A stretch of DNA of 64,000 nucleotides from Yersinia aleksiciae (GTDB taxonomy: Bacteria > Pseudomonadota > Gammaproteobacteria > Enterobacterales > Enterobacteriaceae). Positions 20,504 to 29,356 of this stretch are shown here, one piece after another. The notes under the pieces are model-generated. The model worked only from the letters and a program-made list of their open reading frames with translations, made no database searches and was not told where the DNA came from. Position 1 is the stretch's first letter. Every line of letters begins with the position of its first letter. The position numbers and the translations under genes are program-made. The DNA is taken from positions 743,710-807,709 of the forward strand of contig NZ_CP011975.1 of NCBI RefSeq assembly GCF_001047675.1. Direction: 5' to 3'.

Positions 20504-20550
20504 GTTATGCCTGAAAAAGAGGCAATGGAAATACTTGAGCAGGAATCGCT

Positions 20551-21321
20551 ATGAAACCAAAGCAGCGGCAGGTTGCAATACTGGAATATCTCCAGCAACA
20601 CGGTAAGACGGCAGTCGATGAACTCGCTGACCACTTTTCGACCACCGGTACCACTATCCGTAAGGACTTAACCAGCCTCGAAAAAGAGGGGGCGGTTATC
20701 CGTACCTACGGTGGCGTGGTCTTAAATCGCGACGATGTCGAACAACCGATTGATCGTAAAACGCATATTAATACCGATAAGAAAAAACAGATTGCCCAAG
20801 CAGCCAGTAAATTGATCAAAGATGGCGACAGTCTGGTGTTTGATGCGGGGAGCACTGTGTTACAAATGGTGCCGCACCTGACAAAATTCAACAATATCAC
20901 GGTGATGACTAACAGCCTGCATATCGTCAATGAGCTGGTTGAGTTGAATAACGACCAAACCATTCTGATGCCGGGCGGCACTTACCGTAAAGGCTCAGCC
21001 TCTTTTCATGGCAGTCTGGCGGAATCGGCATTTGATAACTTCAGCTTCGATAAGCTGTTTATCGGCGCGGATGGTGTTGATCTGAAAGCCGGTGTCACCA
21101 CATTTAACGAAGTTTACCATGTCAGCACCGCGATGTGCCGTGCCGCCAGCCGCATCATTCTGCTGGTCGACTCTTCCAAATTTGGCCGTAAAAGCCCAAA
21201 TGTCGTTTGCCCATTAAGCGCCGTTGATACCCTGATTACTGATAAAGGGATTAGCCCGGAATATTTGCAGGCACTAGAAGACATGGGTATTAATATCATT
21301 CTGGTTGATAAAAATGACTAA
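20551..21321 (+). CDS. srlR: SrlR (GutR), DeoR-family repressor
   Basis: Transcriptional repressor of the sorbitol operon, 256 residues (E. coli 257). The N-terminal DeoR helix-turn-helix contains [18 protein letters not shown] and [17 protein letters not shown]. The C-terminal sugar-phosphate-sensing domain has the family blocks [13 protein letters not shown] and [19 protein letters not shown]. The inducer in E. coli is thought to be sorbitol or its phosphate. Its stop overlaps the gutQ start by 8 bases, so the two are probably coupled. Confidence 0.96.
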   Translation: MKPKQRQVAILEYLQQHGKTAVDELADHFSTTGTTIRKDLTSLEKEGAVIRTYGGVVLNRDDVEQPIDRKTHINTDKKKQIAQAASKLIKDGDSLVFDAGSTVLQMVPHLTKFNNITVMTNSLHIVNELVELNNDQTILMPGGTYRKGSASFHGSLAESAFDNFSFDKLFIGADGVDLKAGVTTFNEVYHVSTAMCRAASRIILLVDSSKFGRKSPNVVCPLSAVDTLITDKGISPEYLQALEDMGINIILVDKND

Positions 21322-22279
21322 TCCACTGCTAACCTATGCCCGTGAAACACTGGAAATTGAGCTAACAGAAGCCCACAAACTGCTGTCACGATTAGATGAT
21401 AATTTTATTCGTGCCTGCGAGCTGTTGCTAGCCTGCACCGGAAAAGCGGTGGTGTCTGGTATCGGCAAATCCGGCCATATCGGCAAAAAGATTGCCGCCT
21501 CACTGGCCAGTACCGGCACCCCCGCGTTTTTCGTTCATCCCGCCGAAGCACTGCACGGTGATTTGGGTATGATTGGCCCGCAGGATGTGCTGATTTTTAT
21601 CTCCTATTCTGGCCGCGCCAAAGAGCTGGATCTGATTCTGCCCCTGTTGGCCGATAGCCATATTCCGGTGATTGCGATCACTGGCGGCAAAGAGTCGCCT
21701 TTAGCGCTGAATGCAGCCTGTGTGCTGGATATCAGTGTCGAGCACGAAGCCTGCCCAATGGGATTAGCCCCAACATCCAGCGCAGTCAATACCCTGATGA
21801 TGGGTGATGCACTGGCGATGGCATTAATGCGTCATCGTGGTTTCAATGCAGAAGATTTTGCCCGTTCACATCCGGGGGGCAGCTTGGGGGCGCGGTTGCT
21901 AAATCGTGTCCATCATTTGATGCGAACTGGCGATCGCCTGCCGGTGGTGAATGAATCCGACAGCGTGATGGAAGCGATGCTAGAGCTCAGTCGTACTGGA
22001 TTAGGATTGGTGGCGGTGTGCGATCCAGAGCAACGGGTGGTTGGGGTATTTACCGATGGTGATTTGCGCCGCTGGCTGGTAAAAGGCGGCACACTGCAAC
22101 AACCGCTGGCGGGGGCGATGACTCGTCCGGGCTTCCGATTACCTGAACAGTGGCGGGCTGGCGAAGCGCTGGAAGCACTGCATCAGCATCATATTAGTGC
22201 AGCACCCGTGGTGAATTTGGAAGGCAAACTGGTCGGTGCAATCAATCTGCATGACCTGCATCAAGCGGGTATTGCTTAA
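21314..22279 (+). CDS. gutQ: GutQ, arabinose-5-phosphate isomerase
   Basis: Arabinose 5-phosphate isomerase paralogue of KdsD, 321 residues (the same as E. coli), converting ribulose 5-phosphate to arabinose 5-phosphate, precursor of KDO. The N-terminal SIS domain holds [20 protein letters not shown] and [12 protein letters not shown], with His in [14 protein letters not shown]. Two CBS domains follow ([18 protein letters not shown] and [18 protein letters not shown]). I chose ATG 21314 (MTNPLLTY), overlapping the srlR stop, instead of 21305. In E. coli it is the last gene of the srl operon. Confidence 0.96.
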   Translation: MTNPLLTYARETLEIELTEAHKLLSRLDDNFIRACELLLACTGKAVVSGIGKSGHIGKKIAASLASTGTPAFFVHPAEALHGDLGMIGPQDVLIFISYSGRAKELDLILPLLADSHIPVIAITGGKESPLALNAACVLDISVEHEACPMGLAPTSSAVNTLMMGDALAMALMRHRGFNAEDFARSHPGGSLGARLLNRVHHLMRTGDRLPVVNESDSVMEAMLELSRTGLGLVAVCDPEQRVVGVFTDGDLRRWLVKGGTLQQPLAGAMTRPGFRLPEQWRAGEALEALHQHHISAAPVVNLEGKLVGAINLHDLHQAGIA

Positions 22280-22287
22280 TGATCGCT

Positions 22288-22318
22288 GCGGGGCATGGTG
22301 ATCAACATCATGCCCCGC
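22288..22318. terminator. Hairpin between convergent gutQ and ivy
   Basis: GCGGGGCATG / CATGCCCCGC, ten-base arms, extended by three further pairs. It lies between the two convergent genes but lacks a T run, so it could be a bidirectional terminator or an mRNA-end stabiliser. Confidence 0.5.
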
Positions 22319-22340
22319 GCGCATTATCCGCCGCCAAAGA

Positions 22341-22883
22341 TTAACGCCAGTTAGGATCTTGCTGTAACTGCTTTTTCAACATAGCCTGGATAGGCTCGTC
22401 AGGGTGGCCGAGCCATTGATAGGTGGCGAATTGGCTCGGGGTATCCAGTGCTTGTGGCTTATCATCCACCGAGACTCGCATCCCCCACGCCTGCCAAACC
22501 TGCTTTTTATTCTGGCTAAACGCCACCCACATAAAGTTGTTGCTGCAATCATGGGGCTTACAAATTCGGCCCACTTTATACTGCCGCCCTTCCCAATTAA
22601 TGACCTCATACGGCCCCGACGTCCCCACTCCTTTACGCGCCCATGTAGGGAGGTTTTTCTGGCTCTTGGTCATTTTCTGCCAGCTGTTTTTATAAACTGG
22701 CTGTTGCAGAAGATCCGCCATGGTCGGCAGCGGTTTAGTTGGCGCGGCCTTAGCAGGGGCCGAAGTTGGAGTGGATGAAGGTGAATGAGGTGAAGTTGCA
22801 TTGACTGATTGCGCGAAGGCCCAGGAGCTGGCACTGAGTATCGCCGCAGCAACAAGACAATGGAGGGTTTTATGACCTTTCAT
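22341..22883 (-). CDS. ivy: Ivy-type lysozyme inhibitor, periplasmic
   Basis: A 180-residue exported protein of the Ivy (inhibitor of vertebrate lysozyme) family. It has a signal peptide (cleavage likely after residues ...SSWAFA, near residue 24) and then a Pro/Ala/Thr/Ser-rich linker (about 27-53) that E. coli Ivy lacks. The Ivy domain carries the diagnostic loop CKPHDC (residues 108-113), which plugs the C-type lysozyme active site, with flanking LPTWARKGVGTSG and YQWLGHPDEPIQAML. It acts in the periplasm to protect peptidoglycan. It is monocistronic and faces away from the next gene. The long linker is the unusual part. Confidence 0.88.
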   Translation of the reverse strand: MKGHKTLHCLVAAAILSASSWAFAQSVNATSPHSPSSTPTSAPAKAAPTKPLPTMADLLQQPVYKNSWQKMTKSQKNLPTWARKGVGTSGPYEVINWEGRQYKVGRICKPHDCSNNFMWVAFSQNKKQVWQAWGMRVSVDDKPQALDTPSQFATYQWLGHPDEPIQAMLKKQLQQDPNWR

Positions 22884-23105
22884 TATCGAAATCCTTATGA
22901 TCTGATTAATCTACGCGCCGGAGTATTGAACGCGCTCCCTGTGCAATTGATTTGCAGGCGTAGTGTTAGTTTGCCTGTCTAAGACCATCAACGGCACAAA
23001 AAGTTGATCCATAGCACGAATTTTCATCCTAATTCCAGTTATACCACAATCGGTATGACAGCTTGAGTTAAGCTATGAACCAGATGATGATGAGAAGGCC
23101 ATGCC

Positions 23106-23969
23106 ATGTTAACCTATGAGTTACCCGAAGAACCCGAGAAGCTCTATTACTCTGCCGGGGATGCCCATCCGCTGGACAAGCTTGAGACCGATAAAATCAT
23201 CCAGATGGTGATCGATCTCGACGTCGCCAACTCAGACAGCGAGCACTATGTCACCGGCTGGATGGGGCTCAATAGCGTGGTGGTGGTACGTAACTATCAA
23301 AATAAGCGCGGCACAGCTAACGGTTTTGTGGTGAACAAAGGCGATCGCTATCGGCTCAGTATTCAGTCGATTGAGTTCCGCATACCCAAAGCGGTGCTGT
23401 GGATGAGCTTTCGCCGCAAGCCGCGCACCATGGAGCTTATCACCTACGAGACACTGGGTGACCAACCTAGCGGCATGCAGCAATACCGCAATATCCTCGA
23501 TGAGGAGCTGTTACAGCAGTTGGATGCAGATTGGCGCGAACTGAATGACTATCTGGGTGCCGCCTGTTGGCAACTGGAGCATGGCACCCCATTGTGGCAG
23601 CAAGCTCAACAGCAGATAACTCCGGAGGCGATCAGCCAGTTAGCGGATGCGGCAATCTTCCGCACCAAATCCTTGCAAGCCGATGGCGATTACGCCGGTT
23701 TCTGGGCTGGCGAGTACTTTTTCGCCGTCAGACAGCCAACCGCGGGTAACCCACTGCCAGCGGTACAAATCTCCTGGCGGGAAGATGAGAAAGATATCGG
23801 CAGCTATCAATTCGATCTGCTCAACGATGAGGCTGGTGAGCCAAAACTTTCACTGTGCATCCGCCCCCGTAAAGGCGCGGACAGTTACCTGCTTAACCGT
23901 TTTGATGCTCATCATCTGCAACGCGCCATCGCGATGTTTACCATGACCCAGCGCTATTTGTTGACGTAA
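23106..23969 (+). CDS. Unrecognised conserved-looking 287-aa protein
   Basis: A 287-residue acidic cytosolic protein without signal peptide or membrane segment. I do not recognise its family. Codon use and composition match the neighbouring core genes, so it is probably a resident gene rather than an import. Sequence features: N-terminal LTYELPEEPEKLYYSAGD, a beta-rich stretch with WMGLNSVVVVRNYQNKRG, a basic patch WMSFRRKPRT, and a Gln-rich helical region (WQQAQQQITPEAISQLADAA). It diverges from ivy. A longer upstream start is not supported; the ATG at 23106 follows GAGAAGG. ERIC copies follow the stop. Confidence 0.7.
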   Translation: MLTYELPEEPEKLYYSAGDAHPLDKLETDKIIQMVIDLDVANSDSEHYVTGWMGLNSVVVVRNYQNKRGTANGFVVNKGDRYRLSIQSIEFRIPKAVLWMSFRRKPRTMELITYETLGDQPSGMQQYRNILDEELLQQLDADWRELNDYLGAACWQLEHGTPLWQQAQQQITPEAISQLADAAIFRTKSLQADGDYAGFWAGEYFFAVRQPTAGNPLPAVQISWREDEKDIGSYQFDLLNDEAGEPKLSLCIRPRKGADSYLLNRFDAHHLQRAIAMFTMTQRYLLT

Positions 23970-23973
23970 ACCG

Positions 23974-24305
23974 CAGACAGCTAACCCCCCTGTGGCCTCA
24001 AGGACAAAAGTTAATCCCCGAAGTCATTGGAGCCACAGGTAGGCAGCCAGCGAAAGCATCCCGATGAGCTGACTCAAGTCAGTGATTCGGGTAAGTGAGC
24101 GCAGCTAACACCCCTGTGGTTTCAAGGTCAAAGAGTATCCCCGAAGTCATTGGAACCACAGGTAGGCAGCCAGCGAAAGCATCCCGATGAGCTGACTCAA
24201 GTCAGTGATTCGGGTAAGTGAGCGCAGCTAACACCCCTGTGGTTTCAAGGACGAAGGGGATTTGAGCGCAGCTAACACCCCTGTGGTTCCAAGGAGGAAG
24301 GGGAT
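23974..24305 (+). repeat. ERIC cluster: two tandem full copies and two right-end fragments
   Basis: Two full copies (about 24013-24136 and 24137-24262, 123-bp period) each start TCCCCGAAGTCATTGGA and contain CCCGATGAGCTGACTC...GTCAGTGATTCGGG. Before them is a right-half fragment (23974-24012), and after them another (24263-24305, TTGAGCGCAGCTAACACC). The last fragment ends at GGGGATTA, which supplies or abuts the stop codon of thiD on the other strand. Confidence 0.92.
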
Positions 24306-25105
24306 TACCACCATTGATGAAAATGATGCACCGGCCCTACCCCCCGTCCTACCTCAAGACTATCGGCCTGCTCCAACGCCCCCTGCAGATAGTTTTTGGC
24401 CGCCTCGAGTGTATCGCCCCAATTTGCATGTCGGGGGCGCAACGCCGCCAATGCAGCTGATAGGGTGCAACCGGTGCCGTGGGTATGGCGAGTGCTGACT
24501 CTGCGGGTGACAAAACGCTGCTCGCCTTGGGCGGTAAACAGCCAATCTGGGCTATCTTCACCACTCAAGTGGCCCCCTTTCATCAGTACCCCCTGACAGC
24601 CTAGCGCCAGTAGCGCTCGTCCCTGCTGACGCATCTCTTGTTCATTGCGGGCGAGTGAGCAATTGAGTAACGTCGCCGCTTCCGGCAAGTTCGGCGTAAT
24701 CAGATCAACCTGTGGCAGCAGTTGTTGACGCAGCGCAGCCACGGCCTCCGGTGCCAGCAGCGGATCGCCACTCTTCGCCACCATCACGGTATCCAGCACC
24801 ACAAAAGCAATCGGGTAGCGGCGCAGTTGCGCGGCGACGACGTCAATGATGTCAGCATTCGCCAGCATGCCTATTTTGGCGCTATCAATGCGCACATCAC
24901 TCAGCACTGAATCCAGTTGAGCGGCGACAAAAGTGGGATCGATGGGATAGACCGACTGCACGCCGGTGGTGTTTTGCGCCACCAGCGCGGTGATAACACT
25001 GGTGCCGTAAGCTTGCAAAGCAGAGAAAGTTTTCAGGTCAGCTTGAATACCCGCGCCGCCACTGGGGTCAGTTCCAGCGATCGTGAGTGCATTAATGCGC
25101 CTCAT
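24305..25105 (-). CDS. thiD: ThiD, hydroxymethylpyrimidine (phosphate) kinase
   Basis: Thiamine biosynthesis kinase, 266 residues, phosphorylating HMP and HMP-P to HMP-PP. The ribokinase-like features are clear: ALTIAGTDPSGGAGIQADLK at the N-terminus, DTVMVAKSGDPLL in the middle, and HGTGCTLSAALAAL, the anion-hole motif, near the C-terminus. It is preceded by a TPP riboswitch and a 32-codon leader ORF whose stop overlaps the thiD ATG (ATGA), so synthesis is probably repressed by TPP. It stands alone here, without thiM or thiE. Its stop TAA lies at the junction with an ERIC fragment. Confidence 0.96.
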   Translation of the reverse strand: MRRINALTIAGTDPSGGAGIQADLKTFSALQAYGTSVITALVAQNTTGVQSVYPIDPTFVAAQLDSVLSDVRIDSAKIGMLANADIIDVVAAQLRRYPIAFVVLDTVMVAKSGDPLLAPEAVAALRQQLLPQVDLITPNLPEAATLLNCSLARNEQEMRQQGRALLALGCQGVLMKGGHLSGEDSPDWLFTAQGEQRFVTRRVSTRHTHGTGCTLSAALAALRPRHANWGDTLEAAKNYLQGALEQADSLEVGRGVGPVHHFHQWW

Positions 25106-25200
25106 GAATATGTCTCCATATTCATATTCGTAAGCGATAGGGCGAATAGCGAAGGATTCACTGTGGTAACTGAAGAAAAAGCGGCAGGTTGGACGTACAT
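25102..25200 (-). CDS. 32-codon leader ORF between TPP riboswitch and thiD
   Basis: Too short for routine gene calling. It starts with an ATG right after AGGAGGAAT (Shine-Dalgarno at 25204-25209), encodes MYVQPAAFSSVTT...NMNMETYS, and stops with a TGA that overlaps the thiD ATG. Because the only strong ribosome site downstream of the riboswitch serves this ORF, thiD translation may depend on it. I recognise no motif in the peptide. Whether it is made is not known. Confidence 0.55.
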   Translation of the reverse strand: MYVQPAAFSSVTTVNPSLFALSLTNMNMETYS

Positions 25201-25243
25201 ATTCCTCCTAACCGGCGGTCAAGAAGGCGGAACCCTGCGGTGC

Positions 25244-25333
25244 CGAGACTTCCCTACGCTGGTATAATCCAGATCAGGTAATACGGGTATATCTCAGCCA
25301 AACCACTTTTGTGGCAGCACCCCGAGTCAGAAT
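25244..25333 (-). promoter_or_regulatory. TPP riboswitch (THI element) of thiD
   Basis: Read on the minus strand the element has the TPP-riboswitch parts in order: CTCGGGGTGC, GGCTGAGATATACCCG, ACCTGATCTGGATTATACC and CAGCGTAGGGAAG. The conserved CTGAGA and ACCTGATCTGG motifs are exact. When TPP binds, expression of thiD should fall; the strong ribosome site at 25204-25209 follows within 40 bases, so control could act on translation initiation. Confidence 0.95.
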
Positions 25334-25432
25334 TGGTATTATCATTGGCAGGTGATAGAAGATCAATGATGCATTCACAAAACAAATAACCAAGACAACA
25401 AAAGCACGCCGAACTGGAGAGATAACCGGAGA

Positions 25433-25873
25433 ATGAGTATCGAGATTCGTCTGTATCAGGAGAGTGACCGTCCCTTTCTGCGTACTTTGTATCTGGCATC
25501 GCGGCGGGCTGCCTTTAGCTGGCTAAATACAGAGCACTTTCGGCTGGAAGATTTTGACCGTTCGACGTTGGGAGAGACCGTTTTAGTCGCCATTGATGGC
25601 GGTCAACACGTGGGTTTTGCCTCAATTTTTATCGAGGAGAGCTTCCTGCATAACCTGTTTGTTGATCCTGCAGCGCAACATCACGGGGCGGGAAAAGCAC
25701 TGTTACTGGCAGCGCATGCGCGGTTTACCAGCCACGGTTCGCTAAAATGCCTGGAAAAAAACCAGCGGGCGCTGACGTTTTATCAAAAACAGGGCTGGGT
25801 GGCGATTGCTACCGGCAAGAGCAATGACGGCGACTATGTTTTGATGCATTGGCATAATGAGAACGTTAAGTAA
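25433..25873 (+). CDS. GNAT-family N-acetyltransferase
   Basis: A 146-residue acetyl-CoA-dependent acetyltransferase of the GNAT fold. It begins SIEIRLYQESDRPFLRTLYL; the acetyl-CoA motif A is LHNLFVDPAAQHHGAGKALLLAA (Gln-x-x-Gly-x-Gly-like) and the C-terminal part is ALTFYQKQGWV, motif B. The substrate cannot be predicted. It diverges from thiD and its riboswitch. A GGAG lies just before the ATG. The hairpin after its stop probably ends both this and the opposing dehydrogenase operon. Confidence 0.88.
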   Translation: MSIEIRLYQESDRPFLRTLYLASRRAAFSWLNTEHFRLEDFDRSTLGETVLVAIDGGQHVGFASIFIEESFLHNLFVDPAAQHHGAGKALLLAAHARFTSHGSLKCLEKNQRALTFYQKQGWVAIATGKSNDGDYVLMHWHNENVK

Positions 25874-25879
25874 GACAAA

Positions 25880-25898
25880 GGGAGCATAACTCGCTCCC
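25880..25898. terminator. Hairpin between acetyltransferase and dehydrogenase operon
   Basis: GGGAGC / GCTCCC with a seven-base loop. On the minus strand it is followed by TTTGTCTT, 26 bp past the stop of the cytochrome subunit gene. Confidence 0.55.
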
Positions 25899-25924
25899 TC
25901 AGATTGCTAAAGAAGGCGGATGCC

Positions 25925-27193
25925 TTACTCCCCACGCAACGTTTTGACGTCATCCACTTTGATATTCAGTGTTGGTTGCCCGAACTGCTGTAGCAGATAA
26001 TTGCTCAAACTCACCACCTGCTCGTCAGTTAAGGTTTCGGCAAAACCAGGCATGAATACTTCGCCGTCGTTGGTTTTACGCGAGACCCCATGGAGGATCA
26101 CATTGATCAGGTTATTGGGGGTCTTAGCCCCGACTACCGAGTTTTTCATCAGCGAAGGATAATAGCCATCTTTCACGCCATCACCGGTAAAACTGTGACA
26201 AGTCGCGCAGTTCCCCAGATACAAACGTGCGCCGTCAGTGGTGTTATCCGCCTTGAATGGCACGCCGCGTAAGGTATTTACGCTCGTCGCCGATTGGCCC
26301 CAATCTGAGCGGCTTTGGGTTTCATCGTCTGGGTTGAGCGGTTTCAGCGTGCGCAGATAAACCGCCATGGCATTGAGATCGCTCTCTGTCAGGTGGCGGG
26401 TGCTGTTTTCAATCACTTCCGCCATCGGGCCAGCCGCCTGCCCTTTGCCGTCAACATGTCCCGTGCGCAGATATTGCACAATTTGCGCCTGACTCCAGCC
26501 ACCAATCCCCGCGTGAGGATCTGAGGTAATATTGAATGCCGTCCAGCCGTCAATCTCAGTACCGCCATAGGCTTTGCTGTCTTTCATCCCCATGGTGATA
26601 TTACGCGGCGTATGACATTCACCGCAGTGACCTAATGCCTCAACAAAGTAAGCGCCTTGATTCCACTGCGTATCTTTGCTGCTATCGGGCTGGAAGCGCT
26701 GCCCTTCAAAGTTCACCAGATTCCAGAACCACAATCCCCAGCGTTGATTGAAGGGGAAAGGCATATCATTTTCGCGATTTGGCTGATGTACCGCCGGCAG
26801 ACTGAACAGATAAGCTTTGATCGCTTTAACGTCATCATCCGTCAGCAAGGTATATGAGGTGTAAGGGAATGCCGGATAGAGATTCTCCCCGTTTTTACCT
26901 TTCCCCTCATGTAATGCGCGCAGAAACTCCTCATCGGTCCAACGACCAATGCCAGTCTCTTTATCGGCGGTGATATTGGGCGAATATAAGGTGCCCATTG
27001 GCGTCTTAAAGGCCAGCCCACCAGCAAAAGGTTGACCGTTTTTAGTGGTATGGCACGCCACACAGTCGGCGGCTTTGGTCAGGTACTCGCCGCGTGCAAT
27101 CAGGTTATCGTCAGCACTGGCATAGCCGCTAATGGCGAATCCTAATGCGATAAGTAGGGGTTTCACTGAGTGACCCAGGGTTGTTTTTTTCAT
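25925..27193 (-). CDS. Triheme cytochrome c subunit of a gluconate 2-dehydrogenase-type complex
   Basis: An exported cytochrome c of 422 residues that carries electrons from the FAD subunit to the respiratory chain. A signal peptide (KPLLIALGFAISGYASA, cleavage near residue 27) is followed by three heme-binding CxxCH motifs: CVACH (44-48), CGECH (190-194) and CATCH (329-333). This matches the cytochrome subunit of membrane-bound gluconate, 2-ketogluconate and sorbitol dehydrogenases. It begins one base after the stop of the flavoprotein gene, the third gene of the operon. The substrate is not fixed by sequence alone. Confidence 0.9.
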   Translation of the reverse strand: MKKTTLGHSVKPLLIALGFAISGYASADDNLIARGEYLTKAADCVACHTTKNGQPFAGGLAFKTPMGTLYSPNITADKETGIGRWTDEEFLRALHEGKGKNGENLYPAFPYTSYTLLTDDDVKAIKAYLFSLPAVHQPNRENDMPFPFNQRWGLWFWNLVNFEGQRFQPDSSKDTQWNQGAYFVEALGHCGECHTPRNITMGMKDSKAYGGTEIDGWTAFNITSDPHAGIGGWSQAQIVQYLRTGHVDGKGQAAGPMAEVIENSTRHLTESDLNAMAVYLRTLKPLNPDDETQSRSDWGQSATSVNTLRGVPFKADNTTDGARLYLGNCATCHSFTGDGVKDGYYPSLMKNSVVGAKTPNNLINVILHGVSRKTNDGEVFMPGFAETLTDEQVVSLSNYLLQQFGQPTLNIKVDDVKTLRGE

Positions 27194-27194
27194 G

Positions 27195-28829
27195 TTACAC
27201 CTCGGCCTTCAATGTTTCAGCGATACGCAGGGAGAGTGCCGCGATCGTCAGCGTACAGTTCACAGAACCGACCGTTGGCATCACGCTGCTGCTGGCGATA
27301 AACAGGTTTTTATGGTCATGAGTGCGGCAATCGCTGTCGACCACCGAATCTTTTGGATCGTCGCCCATGATCGTCGTACCGGTGATATGGTTATTGTTAG
27401 CAAAGTTATTATTGAATTTAACTTCAGTGCCGCCCATCAACCTCGCGGCCTCGGCGTAGACCTGCTGGGTATGTACCGCACTTTTACGGACATAATCGTC
27501 CATGGCGTAGTAGAACTCTGGTTTTGGAATGCCGATAGCATCTTTCTCGGTTGCGCTAGGAATGATGCGGTTTTCTACGTGCGGCAGAATCTCGTGGAAG
27601 CTATCGAACTGCACAAAACGCGCGGCCCGATCACGGATTTTGGCTTCCAGCTGTGGCCCCAGTTGCAAATCGCCCTGCTTGAGCAGCTCAATCGTCACTT
27701 GGTCAGTGCGTGATAAATTGGATAAATGAATCTTTTTCGCCGCGAAATCAGCACGGAATGCCCCGTCACGGAAACCGACCAAGGAGGTCATCTCCTGCGG
27801 CCCACGCCCCGGCCACAGCGGTTCGCTGGCCATAAAGGTGACGCCCGTCCCCGGATGATCCATCAGGTTACGCCCCACCATATCTGAGCTGTTGCCCACG
27901 CCACGCGGATTTTTCTCACTGGTGGACATCAGCATCAGTTTCGGAATTTCAATCCCATTGGCGGCCAGCACAAAGAATTTACCTTCAGCCCGATGCTCAT
28001 TGCCCTGCGCATCCTTAAACAGCGCGGCGGTAATTTGTTGCTGGTCGTTAACCTCCAACTGATACACCACCGCTTGTGGGCGTACGATAGCTCCGGCTAG
28101 CTCCGCTTTCTCAACGTGGGTGATGCCATTATACATCGCCCCAATGGGGCAAATGGGCATGCAGTTATTGTTGCCACAGCAGGTCGGGCGGCCATCATAA
28201 GGGCGGCTGTTGCGCGCCACTGGCTCGGTCACCACATTATAATGGGCATCGCTAAAGCCGCTGCCATTGAAGCTGTTGCTGTTCAGCACGGTTTTAATGC
28301 GCTGCTCGTTCCACGACAGGGGTAGCGGTGCCATCGGGTAAGGTTCACTGCGTGGCGATCCCAAGTCTTCATCACTCGGCCCCCAAACACCCAACTCCTG
28401 CTCTGCTCGCAAATACCATTTTTCCAGCGCGGCATACTCTATCGGCCAGTCACGCCCGACGCCATACAGGGTTTTTAGCTTGAAATCATTCGGCAGAAAA
28501 CGCCAGGCCGATGCCGCCCAGTGCCAGGTTGTCCCGCCAACGGCACGGATATATTGCACATCATACGGGTGCTCGCCCTTTTGAATCAGATAGTTATTGT
28601 TTGGGTTAGATTCCGGATGAGGGGCATAAGAGGTGGAGGGATAAGGGGCCATGTTGTCCGATTTATCTGGCTGGTTGCGGAAGTTTTCCACAATTTCCCA
28701 GCGCGATAAACGCGGCCCTGCTTCCAAAACTAATACTGATTTGCCTGCCATCGCCAGTTGATGCGCCACCAATCCGCCTGCAACGCCCGAGCCAATGACG
28801 ACGATATCCGCCTTAAGTGTGTCAGCCAT
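27195..28829 (-). CDS. FAD (GMC-type) dehydrogenase subunit, gluconate 2-dehydrogenase family
   Basis: The catalytic FAD-binding subunit, 544 residues, of a periplasm-facing gluconate 2-dehydrogenase-like complex. The Rossmann motif ADIVVIGSGVAGGLVAHQLA is near the N-terminus, followed by VLEAG. The C-terminal part has the GMC-type motifs GGTEVKFN and HITGTTIMGDDPK with the likely catalytic His, and SSVMPTVGSVNCTLTIAALS. A conserved cysteine cluster TCCGNNNCMPICPIGA is present. I chose the ATG at 28829 (MADTLKAD), with TGGAG nine bases upstream, over a TTG at 28844. It has no signal of its own, so it is probably carried by the Tat-signal-bearing small subunit. Confidence 0.92.
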   Translation of the reverse strand: MADTLKADIVVIGSGVAGGLVAHQLAMAGKSVLVLEAGPRLSRWEIVENFRNQPDKSDNMAPYPSTSYAPHPESNPNNNYLIQKGEHPYDVQYIRAVGGTTWHWAASAWRFLPNDFKLKTLYGVGRDWPIEYAALEKWYLRAEQELGVWGPSDEDLGSPRSEPYPMAPLPLSWNEQRIKTVLNSNSFNGSGFSDAHYNVVTEPVARNSRPYDGRPTCCGNNNCMPICPIGAMYNGITHVEKAELAGAIVRPQAVVYQLEVNDQQQITAALFKDAQGNEHRAEGKFFVLAANGIEIPKLMLMSTSEKNPRGVGNSSDMVGRNLMDHPGTGVTFMASEPLWPGRGPQEMTSLVGFRDGAFRADFAAKKIHLSNLSRTDQVTIELLKQGDLQLGPQLEAKIRDRAARFVQFDSFHEILPHVENRIIPSATEKDAIGIPKPEFYYAMDDYVRKSAVHTQQVYAEAARLMGGTEVKFNNNFANNNHITGTTIMGDDPKDSVVDSDCRTHDHKNLFIASSSVMPTVGSVNCTLTIAALSLRIAETLKAEV

Positions 28830-28846
28830 AAATGTATTCTCCAAAA

Positions 28847-29356
28847 TTATAAGGCGACATCAGGCTTCGCAGCCCAGTATCCAGGTTTATTCGGGCAATA
28901 AGAGCGAATAACCAACACATCGGATACCGCATCGAACATCAACGCATTTTCAAAGCTGATCACTGCGGCGTCGGCTCCTTCACCAATCACGCCGATATAC
29001 CAGCCTTGTAAAATCTGCCGAGCAATTTGTTGCTGCAATGGCGGCCATTGAGCAGGCTCACCGGCGGGCAAAGGTTGCAACAGCGCTAATTTCTGGTCAA
29101 AACCACCAATTTTGCCGAGCAAAACCTGATAGATGCGTTGACCAATCTGCCCATTGAGCTGACGTTTACCCGTCAATGCGCGAGAGACCAACATGAATCT
29201 TTCCAGATTCTGTGGCGAGTTTTGGGTTGATGCCGCGAAAGCATCCAGAGAGAGGGGACTCATCAGGCTGCTGACCAGCCCGACACCGATGTAGCCCAGT
29301 AGACGACGGCGTGAAATGCCGCGTACCTGAGGTATCGGAGAGCGATTTACCGACAT
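28847..29356 (-). CDS. Small (gamma) subunit of gluconate 2-dehydrogenase type, Tat-exported
   Basis: A 169-residue small subunit with a twin-arginine-type signal: ISRRRLLGYIG followed by a hydrophobic stretch ending SLDAFA. The rest (ENALMFDAVSDVLVIRSYCP and PGYWAAKPDVAL) is typical of the gluconate 2-dehydrogenase subunit 3 family, which is needed for export and assembly of the FAD subunit. I chose the ATG at 29356 because GGAG precedes it by six bases; a GTG four codons earlier is less likely. It is first of three genes in the operon. Confidence 0.88.
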   Translation of the reverse strand: MSVNRSPIPQVRGISRRRLLGYIGVGLVSSLMSPLSLDAFAASTQNSPQNLERFMLVSRALTGKRQLNGQIGQRIYQVLLGKIGGFDQKLALLQPLPAGEPAQWPPLQQQIARQILQGWYIGVIGEGADAAVISFENALMFDAVSDVLVIRSYCPNKPGYWAAKPDVAL

